Of a stretch of 11,042 bases of DNA, positions 1 to 7,601 are shown piece after piece. Each line of letters begins with the position of its first letter. Positions within the stretch are counted from its first letter, which is position 1. The notes beneath the pieces are model-generated. The model worked only from the letters and a program-made list of their open reading frames with translations. It was not told the DNA's origin and made no database searches. A program made the position numbers and the translations under genes. This DNA comes from Candidatus Melainabacteria bacterium (GTDB taxonomy: Bacteria > Cyanobacteriota > Vampirovibrionia > Obscuribacterales > Obscuribacteraceae), in contig JACMKL010000710.1 of NCBI GenBank assembly GCA_014380105.1, forward strand, positions 1-11,042. The letters are read 5' to 3'.

Positions 1-411
1 GCTGCTTGTGCTCTTGTTTTGCGAGGACCGGAAGAAGCGATTGATCTATATGATCAAGCCGTTCGTTTAAGCGATTCAGCCGATGAAGATGATTCGGTTG
101 TAAAACTTGACGCCGTGCTTGGACTAGGTTTGACCTACTTGCGCGCTAATCAGTTTGCACTTGCAGAACCGCACGTGAAGCGCGGTTTGAAAATGATCGA
201 AAATTTGAGCGACCGCGAAATGCGAATGGAAAAACTTTTGATCGACAAACTTTTGACCTGTTATGTTTTCCAGGGCAAATTCGGAGACGCGCTGAGACTT
301 CTGCCTGACTCACTGAGAGCCAAACATACTCGCGATTTTAACGAAACCATGGATATGCTCTATCAAATTGCCAATGTTATCCGCAAAGCAATCGGTAAAG
401 AACCTCTATAA
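1..411 (+). CDS. TPR-like helical repeat protein, C-terminal part (5' end outside window)
   Basis: The frame is open from base 1 to a TAA at 409-411, so only the last 136 residues are visible. A TTG at 19 is available, but nothing favours it over a start upstream of the window. The protein is all-helical in character. One segment (GLTYLRANQFALAEPHVKRGL) has the spacing of a tetratricopeptide repeat (L-x-x-x-Y, then F-x-x-A, then a helix-closing stretch). A preceding segment (AIDLYDQAVRL) and a following one (YVFQGKFGDALRLL) look like neighbouring repeats. TPR repeats mediate protein-protein contacts, but nothing here shows the partner. The gene converges on the minus-strand 373-residue protein gene with a single base between the two stop codons and no visible terminator hairpin. 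The TPR assignment rests on pattern, not on a search. Confidence 0.72.
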   Translation, partial: AACALVLRGPEEAIDLYDQAVRLSDSADEDDSVVKLDAVLGLGLTYLRANQFALAEPHVKRGLKMIENLSDREMRMEKLLIDKLLTCYVFQGKFGDALRLLPDSLRAKHTRDFNETMDMLYQIANVIRKAIGKEPL

Positions 412-412
412 A

Positions 413-1534
413 TTAAAATCTGATATGTCGCATGCCTTGCATCGCGGCACGGTTGACACTCATATTGATTGAACGATTGAGTGTACGGTTGACTGATCGG
501 TTGACAGTTTTACCCACACCCGTGAGAACGTTTGGAGTTTTCGATTTCGTTCTGATGTAGGACATGCCACGTTGATTTCCAAATCCACCAACTGCAGGCG
601 CGCCTGTACCAGTGTTTCCTTTGGGCATAATGTTCATCAACATATTCATCAACCCAGCGCCACCGAGGGCTCCAAGCGGATTTGCGCCCGCCATCGGATT
701 AACACCGCCGGCAGTGCCCATGCCACCCATGCCACCCATTCCTGCGGCACCACCCATGCTACCAGCGCCAGCCATACCATTCATGTTCATTCCAGGATTG
801 GTTTGAGCACCAGCACCCATATTGTTGCCACCAGAGCCGGTATTGAAATTTCGCTGCACGCCGCCTTGTAGCTCGTTGCCAGTGCCACCCATCGATTGTT
901 CTTGTTGTAGAACATCTCCAAATAACGGTGCGCCGCCACCATTTGAGGCGCCACTAGACTGGCCGCCACCCTGCCAGCCGGATAATCCAGCGGAATTGCC
1001 TGACGACTGCATGTTTCCACCGCCACCAGAAGAGACGCCATTAGACTGACCGCCGCTCTGCCATCCGGATAATCCAGCCGAGCCGCCCGATGACTGAATG
1101 TTTCCACCGCCACCGTCGCCTCCCCCATTGTTGCCACCGCCAGAGGACGATTGCCAACCAGAAAGACCGGGAGATCCGCTGGAGACTCCGCTTGAACCTG
1201 AATTTCCTGAAGACTGCCATCCAGACAACCCAGCGCTATTTCCCTGATTGGAGAAATCACTGGAATATTCGTCGGTTCTTAAAGGTGGTGCGGAAGTTTT
1301 TGTGCCTGAAGATTTTTTCGGAGCTGATTTACCTTGTAGAAAACTACCCGGTGGATTGGTGCCCCAATTGGCAGAACTGCCACCGCTGTTTCCGCCGCCA
1401 TCATTCGATTGGGGCGCCGACTGCCAGTCGGATAAGCCAGATTGGGCAAACACCGGCGACGCGATCATCAGTCCTGATGAAATTGCTGCGAGAACCTGGC
1501 TGCGAAAGGCAGACCTCTCCCAAGACCTAATCAT
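413..1534 (-). CDS. Exported Gly/Ser-rich repeat protein (373 aa) with GLSGWQS motifs and conserved C-terminal tail
   Basis: I do not recognise a named family. Residues 1-30 form a signal peptide: basic start, hydrophobic core, and VFA at 28-30 before Q31. The mature part is low complexity. GLS[GD]WQ[SG] occurs five times (starts at residues 33, 102, 123, 154 and 183) between Gly/Ser/Asn spacers. An M/G/A-rich block covers about 248-275, and a hydrophobic GLMNMLMNIM segment lies at 294-303. Residues 344-363 are five tetrads of the form [VLI]N[RM][STA], followed by the end QGMRHIRF. The ATG at 1534 has GGAG eight bases upstream (1543-1546). The last eight residues match the end of the upstream 330-residue protein (QGIRMLRF), as do the WQ motifs, the Met/Gly block and the MNxLMN segment, so the two look like diverged family members. 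Likely location is periplasm, envelope or outside the cell. A structural or adhesive matrix role is possible but unproven. Confidence 0.85.
   Translation of the reverse strand: MIRSWERSAFRSQVLAAISSGLMIASPVFAQSGLSDWQSAPQSNDGGGNSGGSSANWGTNPPGSFLQGKSAPKKSSGTKTSAPPLRTDEYSSDFSNQGNSAGLSGWQSSGNSGSSGVSSGSPGLSGWQSSSGGGNNGGGDGGGGNIQSSGGSAGLSGWQSGGQSNGVSSGGGGNMQSSGNSAGLSGWQGGGQSSGASNGGGAPLFGDVLQQEQSMGGTGNELQGGVQRNFNTGSGGNNMGAGAQTNPGMNMNGMAGAGSMGGAAGMGGMGGMGTAGGVNPMAGANPLGALGGAGLMNMLMNIMPKGNTGTGAPAVGGFGNQRGMSYIRTKSKTPNVLTGVGKTVNRSVNRTLNRSINMSVNRAAMQGMRHIRF
446..505 (-). repeat. Five tandem tetrapeptide units [VLI]N[RM][STA] near the C terminus of the 373-aa protein
   Basis: Residues 344-363 read VNRS VNRT LNRS INMS VNRA. 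Each 12-base unit encodes a hydrophobic residue, Asn, usually Arg, and a small residue. The codons vary between units, so the repeat is held at the protein level rather than being fresh DNA duplication. The strip is basic (four Arg in 20 residues) and could be an amphipathic helix or a membrane- or nucleic-acid-binding tail. Confidence 0.8.
935..1246 (-). repeat. Imperfect tandem repeats encoding GLSGWQS-Gly/Ser units
   Basis: Residues about 97-200 of the 373-residue protein are built from four imperfect copies of S-A/P-G-L-S-G-W-Q followed by a Gly/Ser/Asn spacer. Copy starts are 21, 31 and 29 residues apart. The last two copies are also close at the DNA level (compare 971-990 with 1059-1078). 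A fifth copy, GLSDWQS, sits right after the signal peptide at residues 33-39. Confidence 0.8.
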
Positions 1535-1548
1535 TTCATCGTCTCCAA

Positions 1549-1579
1549 TAGTAAGTAGTCATTTTAATTAGTAAGTAGT
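1549..1579 (-). promoter_or_regulatory. Direct repeats of ACTACTTACTA with 20-bp period, possible operator
   Basis: On the minus strand the 11-mer ACTACTTACTA occurs exactly twice (1569-1579 and 1549-1559), two helical turns apart. The copies lie between the candidate promoter and the GGAG ribosome binding site of the 373-residue protein gene. Same-face direct repeats at this spacing fit a dimeric or tandem-binding transcription factor, or an RNA-level element in the leader. The repeat is seen directly; the function is inferred. Confidence 0.45.
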
Positions 1580-1582
1580 TCG

Positions 1583-1612
1583 TATCTAATACCTAAATGC
1601 TTCCATTGTCAA
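1583..1612 (-). promoter_or_regulatory. Candidate sigma70-type promoter for the 373-aa protein gene
   Basis: A perfect -35 hexamer TTGACA (1607-1612, minus strand) is followed by TAGATA after 18 bases (1583-1588) or TATTAG after 15 (1586-1591). Neither -10 candidate is strong. The site lies in the 86-base gap behind the 330-residue protein gene, so the 373-residue gene may be transcribed both by read-through and from its own start. Confidence 0.35.
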
Positions 1613-1620
1613 GAACGGGC

Positions 1621-2613
<993 letters not shown>

Positions 2614-2644
2614 AATCCATCCTTTCTACATTAGGTTGAGTGAC

Positions 2645-3850
2645 TTATCTGCTCAAGCTGAGGTTGCTTGTTCTAACTGGTTTTTTCAAGCTTGCAATTT
2701 GATCTTTCAAACTACGGAGTGCGCAAGCCATTTGTGCATCCTTGTCTACTGCGAGTTGGTCTGGCTTTACTCCGACTTTGTTGATATCAACGCCGTCTGG
2801 AGTGAGGTAACGTGAAACAGTGATGTGGATAGCGGCCCCACCAGGGAGACGGTTGATTTCTTGAACGAGACCTTTACCGTAAGTGCGGGTGCCGATGATT
2901 TGACCTCTGCGATTGTCTTTCAATGCTCCAGCGAGAATTTCGCTAGCGCTGGCGCTCTCTTCATCAACAAGAACTACGATGGGTTGACGAGTCAATGGGT
3001 CGCCGGATGCAACGTCGGTGTGTCTGCCATGGCGGCTGATAGTACTGACGATGGTGCCCTTCTCAAGCAACATGTCTGCAATTTCGAGTGCGTTGGAGAG
3101 CAAACCGCCTGGGTTGTCGCGAAGGTCAACGATGAGACCGTCGCAGTTGGAAAGTTTTTGAAGTCCAGCACGAAACTCTTTTGAAGCATCGTTGGAGATG
3201 AAAGTTGAAAGTGTAATGTGACCGATTTTTCCGCCTTCGATAATTTTAGCTTCGACTGCGTGGATCGAGATTTCTTGACGGACGATAGTGAATTTCTTGG
3301 CTTCTTCGCCGCGCTTTACACTGATGGTGACAGGTGAGCCAGCTTTGCCGCGGATTTTTTCAGCTGCTTGTTCTGGAGTGATACCCACTGCGTCAGAGCC
3401 ATCAATTTCCACGATTTCGTCTTTAGCACGCAAGCCAACTGTCTCGGCTGGGCCATCAGGGATGGTGCGTGTGACGATCAAGTGTTTGCCATCTTTCTGT
3501 TGAAGGTTGACTCCGATACCTACGATGCGAGCATCGATAGCGTCGTTCTCATCCTGGAAAGCGCGTGGATCGAGAAAACGTGTGTAAGGGTCATTCAAAG
3601 TTTCGAGCATCGCCTTCACGTAGCGGAATGCATCTGCATTCGAGTGAATTTGACCGTCGTACTTATGCTCCAAATCGCCCCAGTTTTTACCGGCGAAATT
3701 GCCATCGTAGTAATTGTCTTTGACGAGCTGCCAGGCGCGGTGATAGATCTCAGTCGGCTGAGATTTGTGACCTTGAGCAGGCTGATACAGCATCGATACG
3801 ACAAAAAACGCAGACAAAATCAAAGCGCATAAGCGCTTGAGGTGTTTCAT
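2645..3850 (-). CDS. ctpA: S41 family C-terminal processing peptidase (CtpA/Tsp type), exported
   Basis: This is a serine protease of the periplasm or envelope that cleaves proteins near their C termini, using a PDZ domain to recognise the tail. I chose the ATG at 3850 (401 residues) because it opens with a textbook signal peptide (MKHLKRL, then a hydrophobic core, then QPAQG). The frame extends to a TTG at 3922, but the extra 24 residues look unlike any export signal. In the 401-residue numbering, the N-terminal helical cap is about 35-105, PDZ about 108-192 (GIGVNL, then GLRAKDEIVEIDG), and the S41 core about 207-375. The catalytic Ser is S301 within ESASASE, Lys is K326 within TYGKG, and Gln is Q330, giving the S-K-Q triad with the family's 25-residue Ser-Lys spacing. 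No strong ribosome binding site precedes the ATG. It is first in a probable operon with the two low-complexity exported proteins, which are candidate substrates by position. Confidence 0.93.
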   Translation of the reverse strand: MKHLKRLCALILSAFFVVSMLYQPAQGHKSQPTEIYHRAWQLVKDNYYDGNFAGKNWGDLEHKYDGQIHSNADAFRYVKAMLETLNDPYTRFLDPRAFQDENDAIDARIVGIGVNLQQKDGKHLIVTRTIPDGPAETVGLRAKDEIVEIDGSDAVGITPEQAAEKIRGKAGSPVTISVKRGEEAKKFTIVRQEISIHAVEAKIIEGGKIGHITLSTFISNDASKEFRAGLQKLSNCDGLIVDLRDNPGGLLSNALEIADMLLEKGTIVSTISRHGRHTDVASGDPLTRQPIVVLVDEESASASEILAGALKDNRRGQIIGTRTYGKGLVQEINRLPGGAAIHITVSRYLTPDGVDINKVGVKPDQLAVDKDAQMACALRSLKDQIASLKKPVRTSNLSLSR

Positions 3851-3910
3851 AGGGAACCACACAAGGCGAGAAAGGTATGAAAGAACCACCGCTCGAGGGA
3901 GCGATTTGTT

Positions 3911-3933
3911 GACCCCGTGCAAACTTGGGGGTC
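3911..3933 (-). other. Inverted repeat GACCCC/GGGGTC in the leader of the protease gene
   Basis: GACCCC (3911-3916) and GGGGTC (3928-3933) are perfect complements with an 11-base loop. They lie upstream of the chosen ATG at 3850 and overlap the alternative TTG start. There is no U-tract, so this is not an intrinsic terminator. It may be a leader hairpin or operator. The rest of 3851-4006 has an eight-T run on the minus strand (near 3980-3987) but no convincing promoter. Confidence 0.3.
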
Positions 3934-4006
3934 CGTAAAGGTGTTATGCCACGCTTAACCGGTTTTCAACACATTTCCTAAAAAAAATATCTCTTAACAA
4001 CCATTA

Positions 4007-5578
4007 TCAGCGTTTAGCGGGCGCTACTGGGCGATTAGGGACTTCAATTCCGTATTCTGCCCAACGAGCCGAAACAACACTCTTGACATTATCCGACATT
4101 TCCAACGGTTTTGGCCAATTACGCTCAAATCCCTCGGAGCGCCACTTCCGAGTAGCATCTATGCCACATTTGCTGCCGTAGCCCATCAGTGGAGCGGCAT
4201 GGTCGAGAATATCCAGTGGTCCTTCGACAAACATCATGTCTCGTTTGGGATCAGTGTTTCCAAACACATGAAGAGCGACCTCAGACATATCCTGAACGTT
4301 GACGTCTTTATCCACGATAATCGCGAACTTGGTGAACATGAGTTGTCCCAGACCCCATAGAGCGCTCATAGTCTTTCTGGCATGACCAGGAAAACGTTTG
4401 TCTATGGAAAGAATTACACAATTGTGGAAAACACCTTCCCACGGGAGATTCATGTCCACGATCTCAGGAACAAGCATCTGAACCATCGGCAAGAAGATTC
4501 TCTCTGTTGCTTTGCCTAAATAACAATCTTCCTGCGGAGGCTTCCCGACAATGGTTGTCTGGTAGATAGGGTTCTTCCTATGAGTAACGGCCGTCACATG
4601 TAGTACTGGGAAGAGTCCAGCCAAGCTATAGAAGCCCGTGTGATCACCAAACGGACCTTCTTCTCTCAGCTCAGATTGTTCAACATAGCCTTCTATAACA
4701 ATCTCAGCATTAGCTGGTACTTCTAAGTCTATGGTTTTGCATTTAGCTAAGCGAACAGGACTTTGTCTCAGAAAACCTGCAAACAATAACTCGTCGATGT
4801 CTGGTGGTAGAGGAGCAGTCGCCGCATAAGTGACAGCCGGATCGGAACCCAGGACGATTGCCACTTCCAGCCGATTTTTAGTCTTCTCGACTTCAGCTTT
4901 ATCGAAATAAGTGCCGTAGTTTGGTGGTTCTACAATACCCGCTTGCCCTTTTGAATCCCGGCGACTTTCCTCAAAATGTTTTGCACCATCATGATGTTTG
5001 TGCCAGTGCATACCGGTTTGATTATTGTCGTATTTCTGTAAACGATAGACGCCAAGATTGCGAATTCCGGTTTTCGGGTCGCGAGTTATGACTACGCCCA
5101 GTGTCACGAATTCACCGCCGTCTTCCGGCCAGCATTTGATAATTGGCAGTTTGTCCAACATCGGTTGAGTTGGATCTGTGATTACAACTTCCTGGCAAGG
5201 CGCGGGAAGATTTGTCAGTTTGGGCGGAAACTTTGCCACTTCCATAAGAGTAGGTAGTAGTGCCAATTTATCCAGGAATGATTCCGGAACCTTGGGCTTG
5301 ATCAAATGACGGATACGCTCGGCAATGTCATCGAGATCGTCGGTCTCAAGCGCCAAACACATTCTTTTCATAGAACCGAAAGCATTGATAAGAACCGGCA
5401 TGTCGAAGCCATCGACATTGGTAAACAGAAGCGCCTTGTTTTGACCGGTCTTACTTTTACTGACGCGGTCAGTGATTTCAGCTATTTCTAGATCGGTGGA
5501 AACTTTGGCATTGATGCGGATAAGCTCACCTTGACGATCCAACTCTTCGATAAAAGCTCTCAGATCTGTATATCCCAT
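4007..5578 (-). CDS. ubiD: UbiD-family prenylated-FMN-dependent decarboxylase
   Basis: UbiD enzymes decarboxylate aromatic or unsaturated acids using prenylated FMN made by a UbiX partner. The classic role is 4-hydroxy-3-polyprenylbenzoate decarboxylation in ubiquinone synthesis, and close relatives act in the futalosine menaquinone route. The protein is 523 residues, near the family size of about 490-500. It begins like E. coli UbiD (YTDLRAFIEELDRQGELIRI). GIRNLGVYR at 171-179 supplies the metal-binding Asn (N174) and active-site Arg (R179). The signature EGPFGDHTG has E307 and D312 in the positions of the catalytic acids. GSKCGIDAT at 468-476 is also typical. Residues about 209-224 look like an insertion relative to E. 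coli UbiD. The ATG at 5578 fits the family N terminus, though the nearest SD-like GAGG is rather distant (11 bases). No ubiX or other quinone gene is in the window, so the exact substrate is open. Confidence 0.93.
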   Translation of the reverse strand: MGYTDLRAFIEELDRQGELIRINAKVSTDLEIAEITDRVSKSKTGQNKALLFTNVDGFDMPVLINAFGSMKRMCLALETDDLDDIAERIRHLIKPKVPESFLDKLALLPTLMEVAKFPPKLTNLPAPCQEVVITDPTQPMLDKLPIIKCWPEDGGEFVTLGVVITRDPKTGIRNLGVYRLQKYDNNQTGMHWHKHHDGAKHFEESRRDSKGQAGIVEPPNYGTYFDKAEVEKTKNRLEVAIVLGSDPAVTYAATAPLPPDIDELLFAGFLRQSPVRLAKCKTIDLEVPANAEIVIEGYVEQSELREEGPFGDHTGFYSLAGLFPVLHVTAVTHRKNPIYQTTIVGKPPQEDCYLGKATERIFLPMVQMLVPEIVDMNLPWEGVFHNCVILSIDKRFPGHARKTMSALWGLGQLMFTKFAIIVDKDVNVQDMSEVALHVFGNTDPKRDMMFVEGPLDILDHAAPLMGYGSKCGIDATRKWRSEGFERNWPKPLEMSDNVKSVVSARWAEYGIEVPNRPVAPAKR

Positions 5579-5743
5579 CAGTTCATCTGCCTCGTGCGGT
5601 TTTAAGCCGCTATTTTATCCTGAAAATTGGGCAGGCACAGGGAAAACGAGTTTAGCTGTCGCATTTATTCATTGAAGCTAGATAGCGATTAAATACACAA
5701 TCGAATATTTTTGGTGATAGTTTTGATAAGCATTGCATATGCG

Positions 5744-5760
5744 ATCGAAATTCTTTCGAT
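5744..5760. repeat. Perfect inverted repeat ATCGAAA-TTC-TTTCGAT
   Basis: Seven-base arms with a three-base loop, close to a second palindrome GCATATGC (5735-5742). No U-tract follows on either strand. It may be a protein-binding site upstream of ubiD or of the candidate small RNA. Function is unknown. Confidence 0.4.
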
Positions 5761-5880
5761 GCAGCTTGTAGTTCGAGCGCTTGTCTTGCAGCCCGGCGTC
5801 ATACAACTTATATCCGCACTGCATCTGAATCTTGCCAAGTATATGCAGAAAAAATGTTCTTTGGGGTACTTCCATATGCG

Positions 5881-6113
5881 CGATAACCCGGTAAACTAAA
5901 TGCATAACCGGTGAGCAACTCACGCAAACATTGAGTGCTTTGAGCCGAGGGACCTTGTGGAAACGACGGATCGACGCTGATCTGAAACGGTAACAAGCGA
6001 GTCCGCTACACGTGACGGACTGACTGAAGCGTGTTGAAATACTGAACCCTACGCAAAGGGCAGTCAGACAGTAGCTTTAATACCACCGCAGAGCAATCTG
6101 GGTGGTATTTTTG
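5881..6113 (+). ncRNA. Candidate structured small RNA of unknown family, ending at an intrinsic terminator
   Basis: A strong plus-strand terminator (6079-6112) has no plus-strand gene in front of it, which implies a non-coding transcript. The preceding 200 bases are rich in complementary segments: GTGAG-CAA-CTCAC (5911-5923), GGATC/GATCT (5969-5984 region), CTTGT/ACAAG (5954-5958 with 5993-5997), AGTCCG/CGGACT (6000-6005 with 6016-6021) and CTGACTG/CAGTCAG (6020-6026 with 6061-6067), the last enclosing GCGT/ACGC (6029-6032 with 6051-6054). Some of these exclude each other. I could not match it to tmRNA, RNase P RNA, SRP RNA or a known riboswitch, and no downstream plus-strand gene exists for a riboswitch to control. 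A divergent 6S RNA is possible, but I could not build its long rod. The 5' end is uncertain; near-repeats ATAACCCGGT and ATAACCGGT (5883-5912) may mark a promoter or operator. Confidence 0.45.
6079..6112 (+). terminator. Rho-independent terminator of the candidate small RNA
   Basis: AATACCACC (6079-6087) pairs fully with GGTGGTATT (6101-6109). With G6088 bulged, CAGA (6089-6092) pairs with TCTG (6097-6100) around a GCAA tetraloop. A T run follows the stem (through 6112). On the minus strand the hairpin is followed by AAAG, so it works as a terminator only for plus-strand transcription. A second CCACC at 6118-6122 could compete for GGTGG. Confidence 0.85.
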
Positions 6114-6178
6114 TTTGCCACCATATTTGATACTGTTAGAAAAATTCCAAATCACTTTATTTTGTATGTGTTATTGCG

Positions 6179-7600
6179 CTACCTGATTCCGACCATCAAC
6201 TTACGTACAAGCGGAGTGAGGAGCCAGAGGATAAGCGCGGCTACAAACAAAATTCCACCCATGGTGCCAAAGAGTGTCACCATGCCAGAAGTATTTTTTT
6301 CATCAAAGAAGCTAGCCATATAACCAGCTAACCAATTACCGGCGGCAGTCGCTAAGAACCAAGTGCCCATAGTGATGCTAGCAAATCGAATTGGTGCCAA
6401 TTTAGTAACCGTAGACAATCCAACAGGGCTAAGGCACATCTCACCAAGTACTTGCAACCAGTAGGATGCCACCAACCACATTGGGTCTACTTTGCCGTGA
6501 GTAGCGAGCATTGAGGCGGGCACCATCAACGCAATCCCACCGCCGAGCAACGCCAGTCCGATCGCAAATTTTGCAGGACTGGAGGGTTGTTTGTGTCCCA
6601 TCTTGACCCAGAGGAATGAAAATACCGGAGCAAGCAAGATGCAGTAAACAGCAGGCAATGATTGAAACCAGCTGGAAGGAAATTCCCAGCCAAAAATAGA
6701 ATTGTTTGTCAGTTTGTCTGCAAATAGATTGAGACTGGAGCCGCCTTGCTCGTAGACTGCCCAGAACAACATGGCAAAGAAGAACAAGATTCCAATTGCA
6801 CCAAGGCGTTTAATTTCGTCACCGGAAAGCGGCTGTTTTTCGACTTTTGATTCCTGCCCGCCATCAAGCTGTTTCTCTACGACAGGTCTGCCGCCAGCAC
6901 CGCCTAATTTCTTATACTGAAACAAAAAGTGCGCAAGGCCAATTATCATTCCGAAGCCGGCTGCCGCAAAACCAAAGTGCCAGCTATCATGAGGCTGAAA
7001 ACCTTTACTGACTATGTACTTTTGGAAGTCTGGACTTTGGGCGAGATAGCCGCAAACAAGCGGTGAGAGCGCAGCTCCAATATTGATGCCCATGTAAAAG
7101 ATCGAAAAACCACCATCACGACGGTCATCATCTTTGGAATAAAGTCTACCCAGAAGACTACTGATGTTTGGCTTGAGCAGACCTGTTCCGAGCACAATCA
7201 AAATCAGTCCGGCATAAAAAGCTTCTATTTTATGAATTGCAAGAGTGAAGTGGCCAACAGCGATGATACTGCCGCCAATCATGATACAAAGTTTCGGCCC
7301 CAAAAATTTGTCTGCGATTATGCCACCACCAATGGCGACAACATAGACGCACATCGTATAGAATCCGTAAATTTGTGCAGCGACGCTGTTTGTAAAACCC
7401 AAGCCACCCTGTGAAAGTGGTGCCACCATATATAATACTAAGATGGCGCGCATGCCGTAGTAGCTAAAGCGCTCCCACAGCTCTGTAAAAAACAATGTTG
7501 TTAAGCCTGATGGATGACCGAATAGTCCGCTCTTATCAGCAAGTGAAACAGCGTCTCCATCAGAAGCTGCGGGATTTATTGTGGATGCTGGAATAGACAT
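6179..7600 (-). CDS. POT/PTR2 family proton-dependent oligopeptide transporter
   Basis: This is an inner-membrane major-facilitator protein that imports di- and tripeptides with protons. I chose the ATG at 7600 (473 residues) because it lies one base after the deaminase stop, which suits translational coupling. The frame extends to a GTG at 7645 inside the deaminase gene. The first family motif ELWERFSYYG has E40, E43, R44 and F45 in TM1. GTGLLKPNISSLLGRLY (about 138-154) carries the TM4 Lys at 143, and FSIFYMGINIGA (165-176) is the second PTR2 signature. FWAVYEQGGSS (about 279-289) matches the TM7 region. GEMCLSPVG (386-394) carries the TM10 Glu at 387. About 14 hydrophobic segments fit the bacterial POT fold. 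A charged loop with VEKQ repeats (about 242-264) lies between TM6 and TM7. Substrate preference cannot be read from the sequence; some relatives carry other solutes. Confidence 0.93.
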   Translation of the reverse strand: MSIPASTINPAASDGDAVSLADKSGLFGHPSGLTTLFFTELWERFSYYGMRAILVLYMVAPLSQGGLGFTNSVAAQIYGFYTMCVYVVAIGGGIIADKFLGPKLCIMIGGSIIAVGHFTLAIHKIEAFYAGLILIVLGTGLLKPNISSLLGRLYSKDDDRRDGGFSIFYMGINIGAALSPLVCGYLAQSPDFQKYIVSKGFQPHDSWHFGFAAAGFGMIIGLAHFLFQYKKLGGAGGRPVVEKQLDGGQESKVEKQPLSGDEIKRLGAIGILFFFAMLFWAVYEQGGSSLNLFADKLTNNSIFGWEFPSSWFQSLPAVYCILLAPVFSFLWVKMGHKQPSSPAKFAIGLALLGGGIALMVPASMLATHGKVDPMWLVASYWLQVLGEMCLSPVGLSTVTKLAPIRFASITMGTWFLATAAGNWLAGYMASFFDEKNTSGMVTLFGTMGGILFVAALILWLLTPLVRKLMVGIR

Positions 7601-7601
7601 A

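Larger units (their letters stand above)
5579..6178. other. Long non-coding interval between ubiD and the peptide transporter gene
   Basis: About 600 bases hold no convincing protein gene. The short frames here (for example 5711-5899 plus, 5678-5923 minus) lack a good ribosome binding site and family character. The ubiD-proximal part (5579-5700) contains a TAAAAT -10-like element on the minus strand without a good -35. The middle has a perfect hairpin at 5744-5760. The distal part (5881-6113) is the structured candidate RNA with its terminator. The transporter gene reads into this interval from the other side at 6179. Confidence 0.7.

Noticed and set aside
572..1049. Plus-strand open frames opposite the 373-aa protein gene
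   Set aside because: They are antisense shadows of Gly/Ser/Met codons (giving Pro/His/Thr-rich translations), with no ribosome binding sites or family character.
935..1246. CRISPR array, suggested by repeated units with spacers
   Set aside because: Units are imperfect, in phase with codons and explained by protein repeats.
787..1260. Second minus-strand frame (157 aa) inside the 373-aa protein gene
   Set aside because: Out-of-frame reading of repetitive DNA; contains no recognisable motif and no start signal.
3980..3987. Eight-T run on the minus strand after ubiD as an intrinsic terminator
   Set aside because: No stable hairpin precedes the T run.
5711..5899. 62-residue plus-strand frame with a hydrophobic start, possible small membrane protein before the terminator
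   Set aside because: No clear ribosome binding site, and it ends about 180 bases before the terminator in a stretch that looks structured; not strong enough to list as a gene.
5881..6113. Assignment of the structured region to tmRNA, RNase P RNA, SRP RNA, a T-box or a c-di-GMP riboswitch
   Set aside because: Signature sequences for these are absent, and no plus-strand gene follows that a T-box or riboswitch could control.
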